From: an uncultured Actinomycetes bacterium
Lineage (GTDB): Bacteria; Actinomycetota; Aquicultoria; CAJVYJ01
Assembly (NCBI GenBank): GCA_913009475.1
Contig: CAJVYJ010000002.1
Location: 1 to 29,119 of the forward strand
Direction: 5' to 3'
Length of the DNA: 29,119 nt
Below are positions 8,022 through 15,928 of the stretch, one piece after another. Every line of letters begins with the position of its first letter. Position 1 is the stretch's first letter. The notes below the pieces were generated by a model. It saw only the letters and a program-made list of their open reading frames with translations, made no database searches and was not told the DNA's origin. A program made the position numbers and the translations under genes.

Positions 8022-8194
8022 GGGTGCCACCTCGGCTTAAATTAGACAGATGGCGGATGGGGGAAGTAAAAGATTTTTGAGGGCTCCTCCAGACTTTAGA
8101 CTCTGGACTTTAGACTTTTTTATAAAATGTTGTAGTGTAGCAGCGGAGCTCTTGCTCCGCCTGTAAAACGAAAAAGCATCAAAGGTGAGTTATT
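8022..8194 (+). repeat. infB-ylxP spacer: solo heptad array and a GCGGAGC hairpin
   Basis: This 173-bp spacer holds two repeats. At 8089-8121 a CCAGAC is followed by TTTAGAC, TCTGGAC and TTTAGAC and then six T; this is the 7-bp-period array found around the four-helix-bundle gene near 21.0-21.6 kb, sharing an exact 15-mer with it. At 8143-8160 GCGGAGC and GCTCCGC form a hairpin with a TCTT loop, a type also seen at 9950-10010 and 27931. The T run after the first element might weaken transcription, but the operon direction continues. Confidence 0.7.
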
Positions 8195-8494
8195 ATGTTT
8201 GTCGGCGTTAGCCGCATAGAGTTACACATCAGCGCTTCACAGTCTCTAAAAGATAAGCGAAGAATCATCAAGAGTCTGGCGCAAAAAATAAGCCGGCGTT
8301 TTAATGTCTCAGTTTCCGAGGTAGACCATCATGACTTGTGGCAACGGGGTACTTTGGCTGTTGCCCATGTCGCCGCCAACAAAAAAGAAGTAGAAAAATT
8401 AATTCACAAAATAACAGATTACGCGGAGAATAACTCAGAAGCCGAGGTAGTCAGATGCACTTATTCATTTTTCAATCCGGAAAAGGACTTTTAA
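8195..8494 (+). CDS. ylxP: YlxP family protein (DUF503)
   Basis: This 99-residue protein belongs to the DUF503 family, normally encoded between infB and rbfA in Gram-positive bacteria. Its molecular role is not established. The family hallmarks LHISASQSLKDKRRIIKSL near the N-terminus and VSEVDHHDLWQR in the middle are both present. ATG at 8195 follows AAAGGTGAG at good distance. rbfA starts 4 nt after its stop, so the two are translationally close. Its position supports a Gram-positive type operon. Confidence 0.88.
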   Translation: MFVGVSRIELHISASQSLKDKRRIIKSLAQKISRRFNVSVSEVDHHDLWQRGTLAVAHVAANKKEVEKLIHKITDYAENNSEAEVVRCTYSFFNPEKDF

Positions 8495-8498
8495 GCAA

Positions 8499-8843
8499 AT
8501 GTCTGGTCGTTTAGCGAGAGTTAAGAAAAATATAAAAGAAGCAGTCGGTATGATGTTGGAGTTGGAGATCAAAGACCCGCGCATCGGCTTTACAACTATT
8601 ACCGATGTTGACATTTCCGCGGATTTAAGGCACTGTAAAGTATTCTTTTCGACGCTGGGTGAGGCCGAGGATCATCAGCGGGCGCTGGCGGGTTTACAAA
8701 GTGCGAGCGGTTTTATTAGAGGAGAACTAGGCAAACATTTGCGTATGAAATACACGCCGGAAATCGAGTTTATTTTTGATAATTCGGTTGAGCGCGGTGC
8801 CAGGATTGAAGAGATACTAAATAACATCAAGAAGAACAGTTAA
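8499..8843 (+). CDS. rbfA: Ribosome-binding factor A
   Basis: RbfA binds the 30S subunit and helps mature the 5' end of 16S rRNA, important in the cold. The 114 residues form the single KH-like domain typical of the family. Recognisable segments are the N-terminal RVKKNIKEAVGMML, LEIKDPRIGFTTITDVDIS, and the C-terminal LRMKYTPEIEFIFDNSVERGARIEEIL. ATG at 8499 is the only good start; AAAAGGAC lies a little far upstream in the end of ylxP. nrnA follows after 4 nt. Confidence 0.96.
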   Translation: MSGRLARVKKNIKEAVGMMLELEIKDPRIGFTTITDVDISADLRHCKVFFSTLGEAEDHQRALAGLQSASGFIRGELGKHLRMKYTPEIEFIFDNSVERGARIEEILNNIKKNS

Positions 8844-8847
8844 GCGA

Positions 8848-9825
8848 TTGCTAAAAGATATAATTAAAATATTCAATGAAGAGAATAATTTTATATTAAC
8901 CTGTCACGTTCAACCTGACGGAGACGGTATTGGTTCCGCGCTGGCCTTAGGTAAGGCATTATTGAATAGCGGTAAAAACGTATCTATTATTTACGGTGAT
9001 GACAAAGGTTTGCCGACATCCTATCGATTTCTACCCGGTTTCGACCTGTTTACCAGTGATGCTCCTGATTTTGACAGCTACATATTTGTTGCGCTTGATT
9101 GCGCGAATGTTGAGCGGCTGGGCGATTTGAAGGATATGGCGTTTGAGTCTAAACTGCTGGTTAATATTGATCACCATCCCGATAATTCCAACTATGGTGA
9201 TATTAACTTAGTTGAGCCGGAAGCCTCATCTTGCGCGGAACTAATATATAAAGTTTTGCGCGTCGGTGAGTATACAATAAGTCATGATATTGCTTTATGT
9301 CTCTACGTAGGCATGGTTACCGACACCGGCCGCTGGCAGTATAGCAATACAAACGCGCACGCGCTGAGAGTAGCGGCGGAGCTTATAGAATGTGGGGTAA
9401 ATCCTAATTATGTCTTTCAAAATATTTATGAGAAGAATACGCTGCCGCGCTTAAAAATAACCGGTTTGGGTTTAGGTAAAGCAGTATTTATGCCGGAGCT
9501 TAAATTTATATACACAGTTATTACCAGAGAAGAATTAAATGAAGTGGGTGCCGGCGTCAGTGATACGGAAAGTCTGGTTGATTGGCTGCGCGGGGTTGAA
9601 GGTGCTATGACGGCAGCGGTCATTAAGGAGACATTTAACGACAATATTAAGGTAAGTTTGCGCTCAAAAGGTGAAATCGACGTCAGCGCTATTGCCGCCT
9701 TATTTAACGGCGGCGGACATAAGAATGCCGCCGGTTTTGTCTCTCACAAAAGCCTATCACAAACAGTTGATTCCCTAATAAGTACGGTGGAAAAAACCCA
9801 AACTGTAACGAATTCCTTAATATAA
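8848..9825 (+). CDS. nrnA: DHH/DHHA1 phosphoesterase, NrnA-like (oligoribonuclease / pAp phosphatase)
   Basis: This is probably the bifunctional enzyme that degrades nano-RNAs and dephosphorylates pAp. The 325 residues match NrnA length. Motifs in order are HVQPDGDGIGSAL (metal-binding Asp residues), LDCAN, DHHPDN (the DHH signature), YVGMVTDTGRWQYSNT, and NGGGHKNAAGF (GGGH of DHHA1). The start is TTG at 8848, four bases after the rbfA stop. The rbfA-nrnA-truB order is standard for Gram-positive bacteria. Confidence 0.93.
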   Translation: MLKDIIKIFNEENNFILTCHVQPDGDGIGSALALGKALLNSGKNVSIIYGDDKGLPTSYRFLPGFDLFTSDAPDFDSYIFVALDCANVERLGDLKDMAFESKLLVNIDHHPDNSNYGDINLVEPEASSCAELIYKVLRVGEYTISHDIALCLYVGMVTDTGRWQYSNTNAHALRVAAELIECGVNPNYVFQNIYEKNTLPRLKITGLGLGKAVFMPELKFIYTVITREELNEVGAGVSDTESLVDWLRGVEGAMTAAVIKETFNDNIKVSLRSKGEIDVSAIAALFNGGGHKNAAGFVSHKSLSQTVDSLISTVEKTQTVTNSLI

Positions 9826-10151
9826 AGGAGTAAGCGGCTCTTGGCGTTGCTCCTCGCATGGGAGCGTAGCTCCCGGCGAGACCATGCTCGCTCTAGCCTC
9901 CGAGACGCTTTTCTCGTAGAATAAATAAACGTTTCTTTATAGCATATATCGTGTAGGGGTGGAGTTTATCTCCGCCCGTGAGAGCGGGGAATGTGTAGCC
10001 GCAAAGCTTGCTCTGATGATCTTCCCCCTCCCCCTTGACGGGGGAGGGTTGGGGTGAGGGTGTAAAATTCTCTTCTTTGTGCTGCTTAATGGAGGACAAA
10101 ACTTGCTCCGCTTGCGAGGATTAAATTGTTAAAACCTGAAAGAAGACCCAA
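9826..10151. repeat. nrnA-truB spacer filled with hairpin repeats
   Basis: The 326 bp contain no credible gene. Seen from left to right are a GGGAGCG-TAG-CTCCCGG hairpin near 9860, a GGTGGAG...CTCCGCC hairpin near 9956-9976, a GCCGCAAAGCTTGC element at about 9992 shared with 27931, and a C/G-rich element at 10020-10061 (CCCTCCCCCTTGACGGGGGAGGG then a G-rich tail) shared with 15320-15360. These are probably dispersed intergenic repeats. truB may still be cotranscribed with nrnA or have its own promoter here; I see no convincing one. Confidence 0.6.
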
Positions 10152-11102
10152 ATGATAAATGGGCTGTTGCTTATAGATAAACCGGCTGGGCCTACCTCTC
10201 ACGATGTCGTGGATGAACTGCGACGTATTCTCGGCCAGCGCCGTGTCGGCCATACTGGTACGCTTGACCCCATGGCAACCGGATTGCTGGTGATGATGTT
10301 AGGCCAAGCTACTCGTTTATCACAGTATCTTGAAAGTGATGAGAAAGAATACGAAGGCACTATCCGCCTGGGCATAACTACCGATACCCTTGACGCTCAA
10401 GGCAAAATTCTTGAGCGGCGCTCTTGCCGATTGAATATAGCCAAGATTAAAAATGAAGCTGCCGGATTTGTGGGTAAAATCAAGCAAGTGCCGCCGATGG
10501 TTTCCGCCGTTCGCGTTGATGGCCGGCGTCTCCATCAACTGGCTAGAGCCGGGAAGAAAGTAGAACGCGCGGCACGTGATATAGAGATAAAATCGTTTGA
10601 TATCCTCACGCCTGATAATATATCCATGCCGACGCAGGTAGATTTTCATGTCAGTTGCTCGAAGGGGACTTATATTAGAGTGTTGGCGGCTGAACTGGGT
10701 GAAAGATTAGGTTGTGGTGCTCATCTCTCTCGGCTAAAAAGGGTAAAGTCCGGACATTTTCATTTAAGTCGGGCTCTTGATTTGCATAAAGTCGAAAGTC
10801 TGCATAAAGCCGGATTGCTGAAACAAAAAATTATTTCTCCGCGGGCGGCGTTACCTGATTGGGCTGAACTTATAGTTGACGCAGTCGGGTATCGCTACAT
10901 TGGCGACGGCTGCTCACTGCTGACGAGTCATATTTTAAGTCTTGATAAACCGGTTTTGACCACTGAGCGCGTAAAAATTATTGGTAACGATGGTAAGCTG
11001 ATTTGCTTGGCGGAGGCACTGATGGATTTAGATAATAAAACAAAATTTCATAAACTGCCGGTGGTCTCCGAGATTGCTAGGCCGGTCAAGGTATTTCTTT
11101 AA
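10152..11102 (+). CDS. truB: tRNA pseudouridine(55) synthase TruB
   Basis: TruB makes pseudouridine 55 in the T-loop of tRNAs. The 316 residues begin with GLLLIDKPAGPTSHDVV and contain the catalytic Asp in GHTGTLDPMATGLL, then QVPPMVSAVRVDGRRLH, SKGTYIRVLAAELG, and a C-terminal PUA-like region. ATG at 10152 has a GAAAGAAG purine stretch upstream. It ends the usual translation operon; the common followers ribF and rpsO are absent and tatA is next. Confidence 0.96.
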   Translation: MINGLLLIDKPAGPTSHDVVDELRRILGQRRVGHTGTLDPMATGLLVMMLGQATRLSQYLESDEKEYEGTIRLGITTDTLDAQGKILERRSCRLNIAKIKNEAAGFVGKIKQVPPMVSAVRVDGRRLHQLARAGKKVERAARDIEIKSFDILTPDNISMPTQVDFHVSCSKGTYIRVLAAELGERLGCGAHLSRLKRVKSGHFHLSRALDLHKVESLHKAGLLKQKIISPRAALPDWAELIVDAVGYRYIGDGCSLLTSHILSLDKPVLTTERVKIIGNDGKLICLAEALMDLDNKTKFHKLPVVSEIARPVKVFL

Positions 11103-11192
11103 TTAAAAGCTTATCTGTGGTAATATTTAAATTAATAAGTTGAGCATTGCCTCAGTTAATGAGGCTTATTGCCCTGCAAGGAGTTGAATTTA

Positions 11193-11399
11193 ATGTTTGG
11201 TTTAGGTATTCCGGAGTTAGTTATTATTCTGATTGTAGTGTTAGTTATCTTCGGACCGAAAAAACTTCCGCAAATCGGAAAGTCTCTGGGTAGCGCTATC
11301 AGGGAATTACGCAAATCAACCGTTGATGATAATAGCGATAAAGATAAGACTGATGCAAAAGAAAAAGTTGAGACTAAGAAGTCAGAAGATATAAACTGA
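11193..11399 (+). CDS. tatA: Twin-arginine translocase subunit TatA/TatE
   Basis: This is the pore-forming subunit of the Tat pathway, which exports folded proteins, acting in the cytoplasmic membrane. The 68 residues start MFGLGIPELVIILIVVLVIF (one transmembrane helix), followed by the FGPKKLP hinge, an amphipathic helix (IGKSLGSAIRELRKS) and a charged Lys/Asp/Glu tail, the exact TatA layout. ATG at 11193 is chosen over an upstream extension because AAGGAG at 11178-11183 is ideally spaced. No tatC is in the window. An inverted repeat, GCCTCA-GTTAA-TGAGGC, at about 11149-11165 lies in its leader. Confidence 0.93.
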   Translation: MFGLGIPELVIILIVVLVIFGPKKLPQIGKSLGSAIRELRKSTVDDNSDKDKTDAKEKVETKKSEDIN

Positions 11400-11433
11400 T
11401 TGTATTTTTTACCATATCGGTTATTCTATAGTC

Positions 11434-12813
11434 GTGGACTTACGTTTATCTTTAGCAATAGGTACTGCTCGTCTGGGTGGAAGATTGAGTCGGCGGTTAC
11501 ATCGCGGCGGCGGAACCTCGCTACCTGGGCTACTGGCACTACGCTTAGACCCGAAAATATTAAGTAAACTAACCAATAAACTATCTGACTCAGTAGTAAT
11601 CACCGGTACTAATGGCAAGACTACTACCGCTAATATGTTAGCGGCAATCTTTCGGACTCATGGCTCTGAATTTATTCATAATACTGCCGGCGCTAATCTT
11701 GTGTCAGGTCTGTTAACGGCCATGATAGGAGGCATTGGCTATGGCAGCCAAAGTCAAAAGATCGGTCTCTTTGAGGTCGATGAAGCTACTATCCCTAAAG
11801 TTACGCCCCAACTTCAGCCTAAGATAGTGGCGGTTACCAATATCTTTCGCGATCAGCTGGATCGTTACGGAGAGCTTGACCATACGGCTGAGTTGATAAA
11901 AAGCGCTTTGACATCACTGGATGATAATGCGCGTGTGGTATTGAATAGTGACGACCCAAGAGTTGCTGTTTTAGCGGATGGTTTAAATCTCAGGCCAATC
12001 TTTTTTGGTATTGAAGATGAACGCCGGGCCGCTTTTCATCTTGACCAAGCGCGGGATTCAAATGAGTGTTTGCTGTGCGGTACCGCTCTTGAGTATAAAT
12101 TTCAGTACTTTGCCCATTTAGGTATTTATACTTGTCCCAAATGTGGTTTTACGCGGCCGGAGCCGCAGTTCAAAGCAGTAGATATTGAGCTGGCTCTTGG
12201 CGGTACCCATTTTAAGGTGATAACTCCGGTCGGAAGTCTTAAATTAAAAACTAAACTTTCCGGACTGTATAATGTCTACAACACGCTGGCCGCGGTAGCT
12301 GTCGCGATTCAATTGGGTATGGCGCCGACAACTATTAAAGCGGCGCTGGAAGAGTTCAAGCCCGCTTTTGGACGGCTGGAAGAAGTGAAAATCGGCGCTA
12401 AAATGGTCAGGTTGATGTTGATGAAAAATCCCACCGGATTTAATCAAGTAATCAGCGCTCTAAATTTGGATGATACGCCTAAGAATTTAATTATCGCTAT
12501 AAACGATAACTTAGCGGACGGCATTGATGTCTCCTGGCTTTGGGATGTCGATATTGAGCGCCTGGGTGAATTTAATTTTGCTATTGCCAGTGGTGTTAGG
12601 GGTGAAGAGATGGCTTTAAGGTTAAAATATGCCGGTTTTAAGACCGGTAGAATCATGGTGAAGAATAATTTAGAAAAAGCTATAGAGTCAGGCTTGAGCC
12701 GCATAGCGCCGGGTGAGGAGATATCACTCCTGGCTACCTATACCGCTATGTTGGAAGCACGCAAACATTTACAAAAAATTGGCGATATCGGAGCTTTTTG
12801 GGAGGGAGCGTAG
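11434..12813 (+). CDS. murT: Lipid II isoglutaminyl synthase subunit MurT
   Basis: MurT with GatD amidates the alpha-carboxylate of D-Glu in lipid II, a modification of Gram-positive peptidoglycan. The 459 residues show a Mur-ligase ATP-binding loop (GTNGKTTT, 58-65), the central ligase segments (NIFRDQLDRYGELD), a four-Cys zinc ribbon inserted in the ligase domain (Cys212, Cys215, Cys234, Cys237), and the C-terminal DUF1727 domain. The ADGIDVSWLWDVD motif near 361-373 supplies the Asp believed to complete the GatD catalytic triad. GTG at 11434 has no clear Shine-Dalgarno sequence. gatD is next. Confidence 0.95.
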   Translation: MDLRLSLAIGTARLGGRLSRRLHRGGGTSLPGLLALRLDPKILSKLTNKLSDSVVITGTNGKTTTANMLAAIFRTHGSEFIHNTAGANLVSGLLTAMIGGIGYGSQSQKIGLFEVDEATIPKVTPQLQPKIVAVTNIFRDQLDRYGELDHTAELIKSALTSLDDNARVVLNSDDPRVAVLADGLNLRPIFFGIEDERRAAFHLDQARDSNECLLCGTALEYKFQYFAHLGIYTCPKCGFTRPEPQFKAVDIELALGGTHFKVITPVGSLKLKTKLSGLYNVYNTLAAVAVAIQLGMAPTTIKAALEEFKPAFGRLEEVKIGAKMVRLMLMKNPTGFNQVISALNLDDTPKNLIIAINDNLADGIDVSWLWDVDIERLGEFNFAIASGVRGEEMALRLKYAGFKTGRIMVKNNLEKAIESGLSRIAPGEEISLLATYTAMLEARKHLQKIGDIGAFWEGA

Positions 12814-12854
12814 TTTTGTTACGTAACCGAAATGAGACCGAGGATAACGCGGGG

Positions 12855-12888
12855 CCCCCGCAAAGTATTGCTTTACTTTGTGGGGTGG
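12855..12888 (+). repeat. Long hairpin between murT and gatD
   Basis: A run of about 12 nt (CCCCGCAAAGTA) pairs with TACTTTGTGGGG across a TTGCTT loop, with one G-T wobble. The CGCAAAG core resembles the GCCGCAAAGCTTGC repeats at 9992 and 27931. It lies where the longest possible gatD frame would be coding, which argues that this stretch is an intergenic repeat. Confidence 0.55.
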
Positions 12889-12923
12889 AGCGACGCAGAT
12901 TGGTTGGCGGCCACGCTTCTAGG

Positions 12924-13667
12924 GTGGAACTTAGATTAGCGCATTTATATCCTGATACTATGAATCTCTATGCTGACCGCGGTAATGTTATCGCCTTAAC
13001 TAAAAGATGCCGGTGGCATGGGATTGAACTGAAGACAGAAAGTATATCTATCGGTAACGACATTGATACGTCTCAATTTGACTTGGTGTTTTTAGGCGGT
13101 GGTCAAGATAAAGAACAGCGCTTGGTCGGCAATGATTTATTATCAAAGCAGCAGAGCCTGGCAGAGATGGCCGATGACAATGTGGTCATGTTGGTTGTTT
13201 GCGGCGGCTATCAGCTTTTCGGTAATTTCTACCGGCCCGCCCATGGACCTGAGCTCAAAGGTCTGGCTATATTAGATATAGAGACTATCGCCGGCAATCG
13301 TCGTTTAATCGGTAATGTTGTTTTAAAAACCGATATCATGGCCGGCCAAGAGTTGCTGGTGGGGTTTGAGAATCATAGTGGAAAAACCTATCTGGGCGCC
13401 GGTGTCCGGCCGCTGGGCCGTACTGATGTCGGTTTTGGTAATAACGGAGAAGACGGCTTGGAAGGCGCAGTCTATAAAAACGTTTTCGGTACCTATCTGC
13501 ATGGCTCATTATTGCCAAAGAATCCTCAATTTACCGACCATCTGATCACCCTGGCGCTCAAACGTCGTTACGGGCATGTTGACCTAAATGTTCTTGATGA
13601 TAGTTTTGAAGAAGCCGCTCATAAAGCCGCCGTAGCTAAGGCCCGCTCAAAAAAGAAGATAAAATAA
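12924..13667 (+). CDS. gatD: Lipid II isoglutaminyl synthase glutaminase subunit GatD
   Basis: This class I glutamine amidotransferase supplies ammonia to MurT for lipid II amidation. From GTG 12924 it has 247 residues, close to Staphylococcus aureus GatD (243). The nucleophile is Cys93 in VVCGGYQLFG (Cys94 in S. aureus) and the catalytic His is in GTYLHGSLLPKNP. HLYPDTMNLYADRGN near the N-terminus is the family signature. The frame is open upstream to TTG codons at 12798 and 12816, and the latter directly follows the murT stop with GGGAGGGAG before it. That extension would translate the hairpin repeat into 36-42 residues unlike GatD. The gene converges on hemL with 2 nt between the stops. 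Confidence 0.92.
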   Translation: MELRLAHLYPDTMNLYADRGNVIALTKRCRWHGIELKTESISIGNDIDTSQFDLVFLGGGQDKEQRLVGNDLLSKQQSLAEMADDNVVMLVVCGGYQLFGNFYRPAHGPELKGLAILDIETIAGNRRLIGNVVLKTDIMAGQELLVGFENHSGKTYLGAGVRPLGRTDVGFGNNGEDGLEGAVYKNVFGTYLHGSLLPKNPQFTDHLITLALKRRYGHVDLNVLDDSFEEAAHKAAVAKARSKKKIK

Positions 13668-13669
13668 TC

Positions 13670-14950
13670 TTAAACCAGTTGATTGAAGGCTACGCGAGCT
13701 GCCGCGATGGTCTTTTCGATATCCTCATCGCTGTGGGCCAGTGACATAAAACCAGTCTCAAATTGAGATGGGGCCATATTTATGCCTTGCTCCAACATCG
13801 CGTGAAAATATTTAGCGAACGCACCCGTATCGGAAGCTTTGGCGCTCTGGTAGTCGTAAACTTCCTGGTCGTTAAAGAAAGTAGCAAACATCGCGCCGAC
13901 TCTATTGGATGTGATTTTAACTCCGGCCTCTTCAGCTGCTTTCTTTATGCCCGCGGCTAACTTAGCTGACTTGGCTTCCAAAGCTTCATAGGTGTCGCCT
14001 TGAGAGAGAAGCTCCAATGTGGTTAGGCCGGCGGTCATGGCCATCGGGTTGCCGGAGAGAGTGCCGGCTTGATAGACCGAACCGACCGGAGCGATGCTGT
14101 CCATAATATCGGCGCGTCCGCCAAAAGCGCCGACAGGCAGACCACCACCGATAATCTTACCCAAACAAGTCAGGTCCGGGGTTATGCCAAAGCGTTCTTG
14201 GGCGCCGCCATAGGCGACTCTAAAGCCGGTCATGACTTCATCGAATATTAAGATGATGCCGTTGTCCGCCGTCAGTTTGCGTAAGCCCTCAAGAAATCCC
14301 GGTTTCGGTGGTACGCAACCCATATTACCGGCTACCGGCTCGACGATTATGCAAGCTATATTCTCACTTTCAACTACTTTTCTGACCGCTTCTAAATTGT
14401 TATAAGGCACACTGATGGTATCAGCGGTGGTGCCGGGCGTTACGCCTGGGCTGTCCGGCAGGCTTAAAGTGGTGACGCCGGAACCGGCTTGAACCAGCAA
14501 ACTATCGACATGCCCGTGGTAACAGCCTTCAAATTTGATAATTTTATTGCGGCCGGTAAAACCGCGCGCCAGCCGGATAGCGCTCATAGTCGCCTCCGTG
14601 CCCGAGTTGACCATCCGCACTTTTTCAATCGAGGGCACGGCGTTAACGACCTTTTTCGCCATAGCCACCTCAAGGGCGGTAGGCGCGCCAAAGGAAGTCC
14701 CGTTGGCCAGGGTGTCGCGGAGTGCTTCCACGACTTCATCTTGAGCGTGGCCTAAAATCAGCGGTCCCCAAGAGCCGACGTAATCGATATATTCATTGCC
14801 GTCAACGTCATAGATTTTCGACCCCTTACCGCTGGCGATAAAGACTGGGTCACCGCCGACTGAGCGGTAAGCTCTAACCGGTGAGTTTACGCCGCCGGGA
14901 ATATATTTTTGTGCCTCACTAAATAATTCTTCCGATGTATTATGTTTCAT
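13670..14950 (-). CDS. hemL: Glutamate-1-semialdehyde 2,1-aminomutase
   Basis: HemL (GSA-AM) is a PLP enzyme that turns glutamate-1-semialdehyde into 5-aminolevulinate, completing the C5 route begun by HemA. The 426 residues match the family. Segments in order are PGGVNSPVRAY, YIDYVGSWGPLILGHAQ, NSGTEATMSAIRLARGFTGR, KFEGCYHGH, FDEVMTGFRVAYGG, and CLGKIIGGGLPVGAFGG with the PLP Lys. ATG at 14950 is chosen because AGGAAGG lies just upstream and the protein then begins MKHNTSEELF. The longer frame to 15070 is only translated repeat. It lies 6.6 kb from hemB, away from the other heme genes. Confidence 0.97.
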   Translation of the reverse strand: MKHNTSEELFSEAQKYIPGGVNSPVRAYRSVGGDPVFIASGKGSKIYDVDGNEYIDYVGSWGPLILGHAQDEVVEALRDTLANGTSFGAPTALEVAMAKKVVNAVPSIEKVRMVNSGTEATMSAIRLARGFTGRNKIIKFEGCYHGHVDSLLVQAGSGVTTLSLPDSPGVTPGTTADTISVPYNNLEAVRKVVESENIACIIVEPVAGNMGCVPPKPGFLEGLRKLTADNGIILIFDEVMTGFRVAYGGAQERFGITPDLTCLGKIIGGGLPVGAFGGRADIMDSIAPVGSVYQAGTLSGNPMAMTAGLTTLELLSQGDTYEALEAKSAKLAAGIKKAAEEAGVKITSNRVGAMFATFFNDQEVYDYQSAKASDTGAFAKYFHAMLEQGINMAPSQFETGFMSLAHSDEDIEKTIAAARVAFNQLV

Positions 14951-15386
14951 AGTGTTCCTTCCTAGAAGCGTGTCCGCCAACCCAATTCCTGGGCTCGCCG
15001 CGCTCGCAATTGTAAATATCAAATTGTAAAATTGATTATATACCAATCTCCCCAGACCCCTCTTTAGCAAAGAGGGGAAACCGCGCTTTTCCTTCCCCCT
15101 TTGTCAAAGGGGGACCAGAGGGGGATTTATCGGGTTTCATTTCTAATCTTAAAATCAAGTCTATATCCACAAGGTATTATATCAGATTATAGGGCAATAC
15201 TTAATAAAACCAGCCGGCGAATATCACTTATTATCACATGATTAATCTCTTGTGTATTCGCATTTCCTCTTTATGTTTGTCACATTCCCGACCTGATCGG
15301 GAATCCAGCGGCCAACTAATCCTCCCTCCCCCTTGACGGGGGAGGGCCGGGGTGGGGGTGAATAGTCACTGCCGACCCCATATGTT

Positions 15387-15501
15387 TGTCATTCCCGACC
15401 CCGATCGGGAATCCACGACCAATCATGCTTTTAAATACTTTACATGCTCTTGTTTCCAATGCACCTCTTTACCTGGATTCCCAGTCAAGCTGAGAATGAC
15501 A
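15387..15501. repeat. MITE-like intergenic element with 28-bp imperfect terminal inverted repeats
   Basis: The left end reads TGTCATTCCCGACC then CGATCGGGAATCCA. The right end reads TGGATTCCCAGTC then AAGCTGAGAATGACA. Reverse-complemented, the right end also starts TGTCATTC and ends GGGAATCCA. The unit is 115 bp with no coding capacity. Related copies are at 281-335 (right end lost), 15591-15703 and 22697-22809, all intergenic. Confidence 0.7.
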
Positions 15502-15887
15502 AGAAGCGTCAGTTCCTAAACTCTCAAGCCTTCCATTCCTGACCATTGCGCTCTTATCTACCCTCGACCCGCTACGCTCTCCCCTCCCCCTGTCATTCCC
15601 GACCCCGATCGGGAATCCACGGCCAATCATGTCTTTTAATGCTTTATTTGTTCTGGCTCCAATGTGCAGTGTTCCCTGGATTCCCAGCCTGCCTTGAGTG
15701 TATCGCTTTGTTGAAATGAATATTCAAAGAGAAAAAAGTCTAATCTTACACGCGGACAATGCCACTCATCTTTTGCAAGCTTATGGAAATAATAAGAGAT
15801 AAATTTTAATGATAATAATTCAAGCGAATCGCTTCAACCGGCCGCATTCAGCCGCGCTTTATAAGCAAGCGGCATCGATTTATGGTA

Positions 15888-15896
15888 TGCTATTAA
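15888..15896 (+). promoter_or_regulatory. Possible extended -10 promoter of the lipoprotein gene
   Basis: TGCTATTAA at 15888-15896 is an extended -10 with no clear -35. The stretch GGTATGCTAT around it is also present at the rimP promoter (TATGCTATATT, 3928-3938), suggesting a shared sigma preference. It lies about 33 nt before the ATG at 15929. Confidence 0.35.
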
Positions 15897-15928
15897 TAAT
15901 GTCTATAAATCGTAGGGGTGTGGTGGTT

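Larger units (their letters stand above)
14951..15928. repeat. Repeat-rich spacer between hemL and the lipoprotein gene
   Basis: About 980 bp without a supported gene except the start region of the lipoprotein. Visible units are two CTCCCC...TTTAGCAAAGAGGGG / CCCCCTTTGTCAAAGGGGG elements at 15045-15127, a TGTCA-type element at 15278-15320, a CCTCCCCCTTGACGGGGGAGG element at 15320-15360, a complete TGTCATTCC MITE-like unit at 15387-15501, and a second one at 15591-15703 with a decayed right end. A TATAAT on the - strand at 15035-15040 is a candidate -10 for hemL, with no good -35. The density of different repeats suggests a preferred insertion zone. Confidence 0.65.

Noticed and set aside
9893..10099. 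68-codon open frame on the - strand in the nrnA-truB spacer
   Set aside because: It consists of translated G/C-rich repeats (PSPQPSPVKGEGE), typical of repeat-derived false genes.
14951..15070. 40-residue N-terminal extension of HemL
   Set aside because: It runs through repeat sequence, lacks family similarity, and the ATG at 14950 has a good ribosome-binding site.
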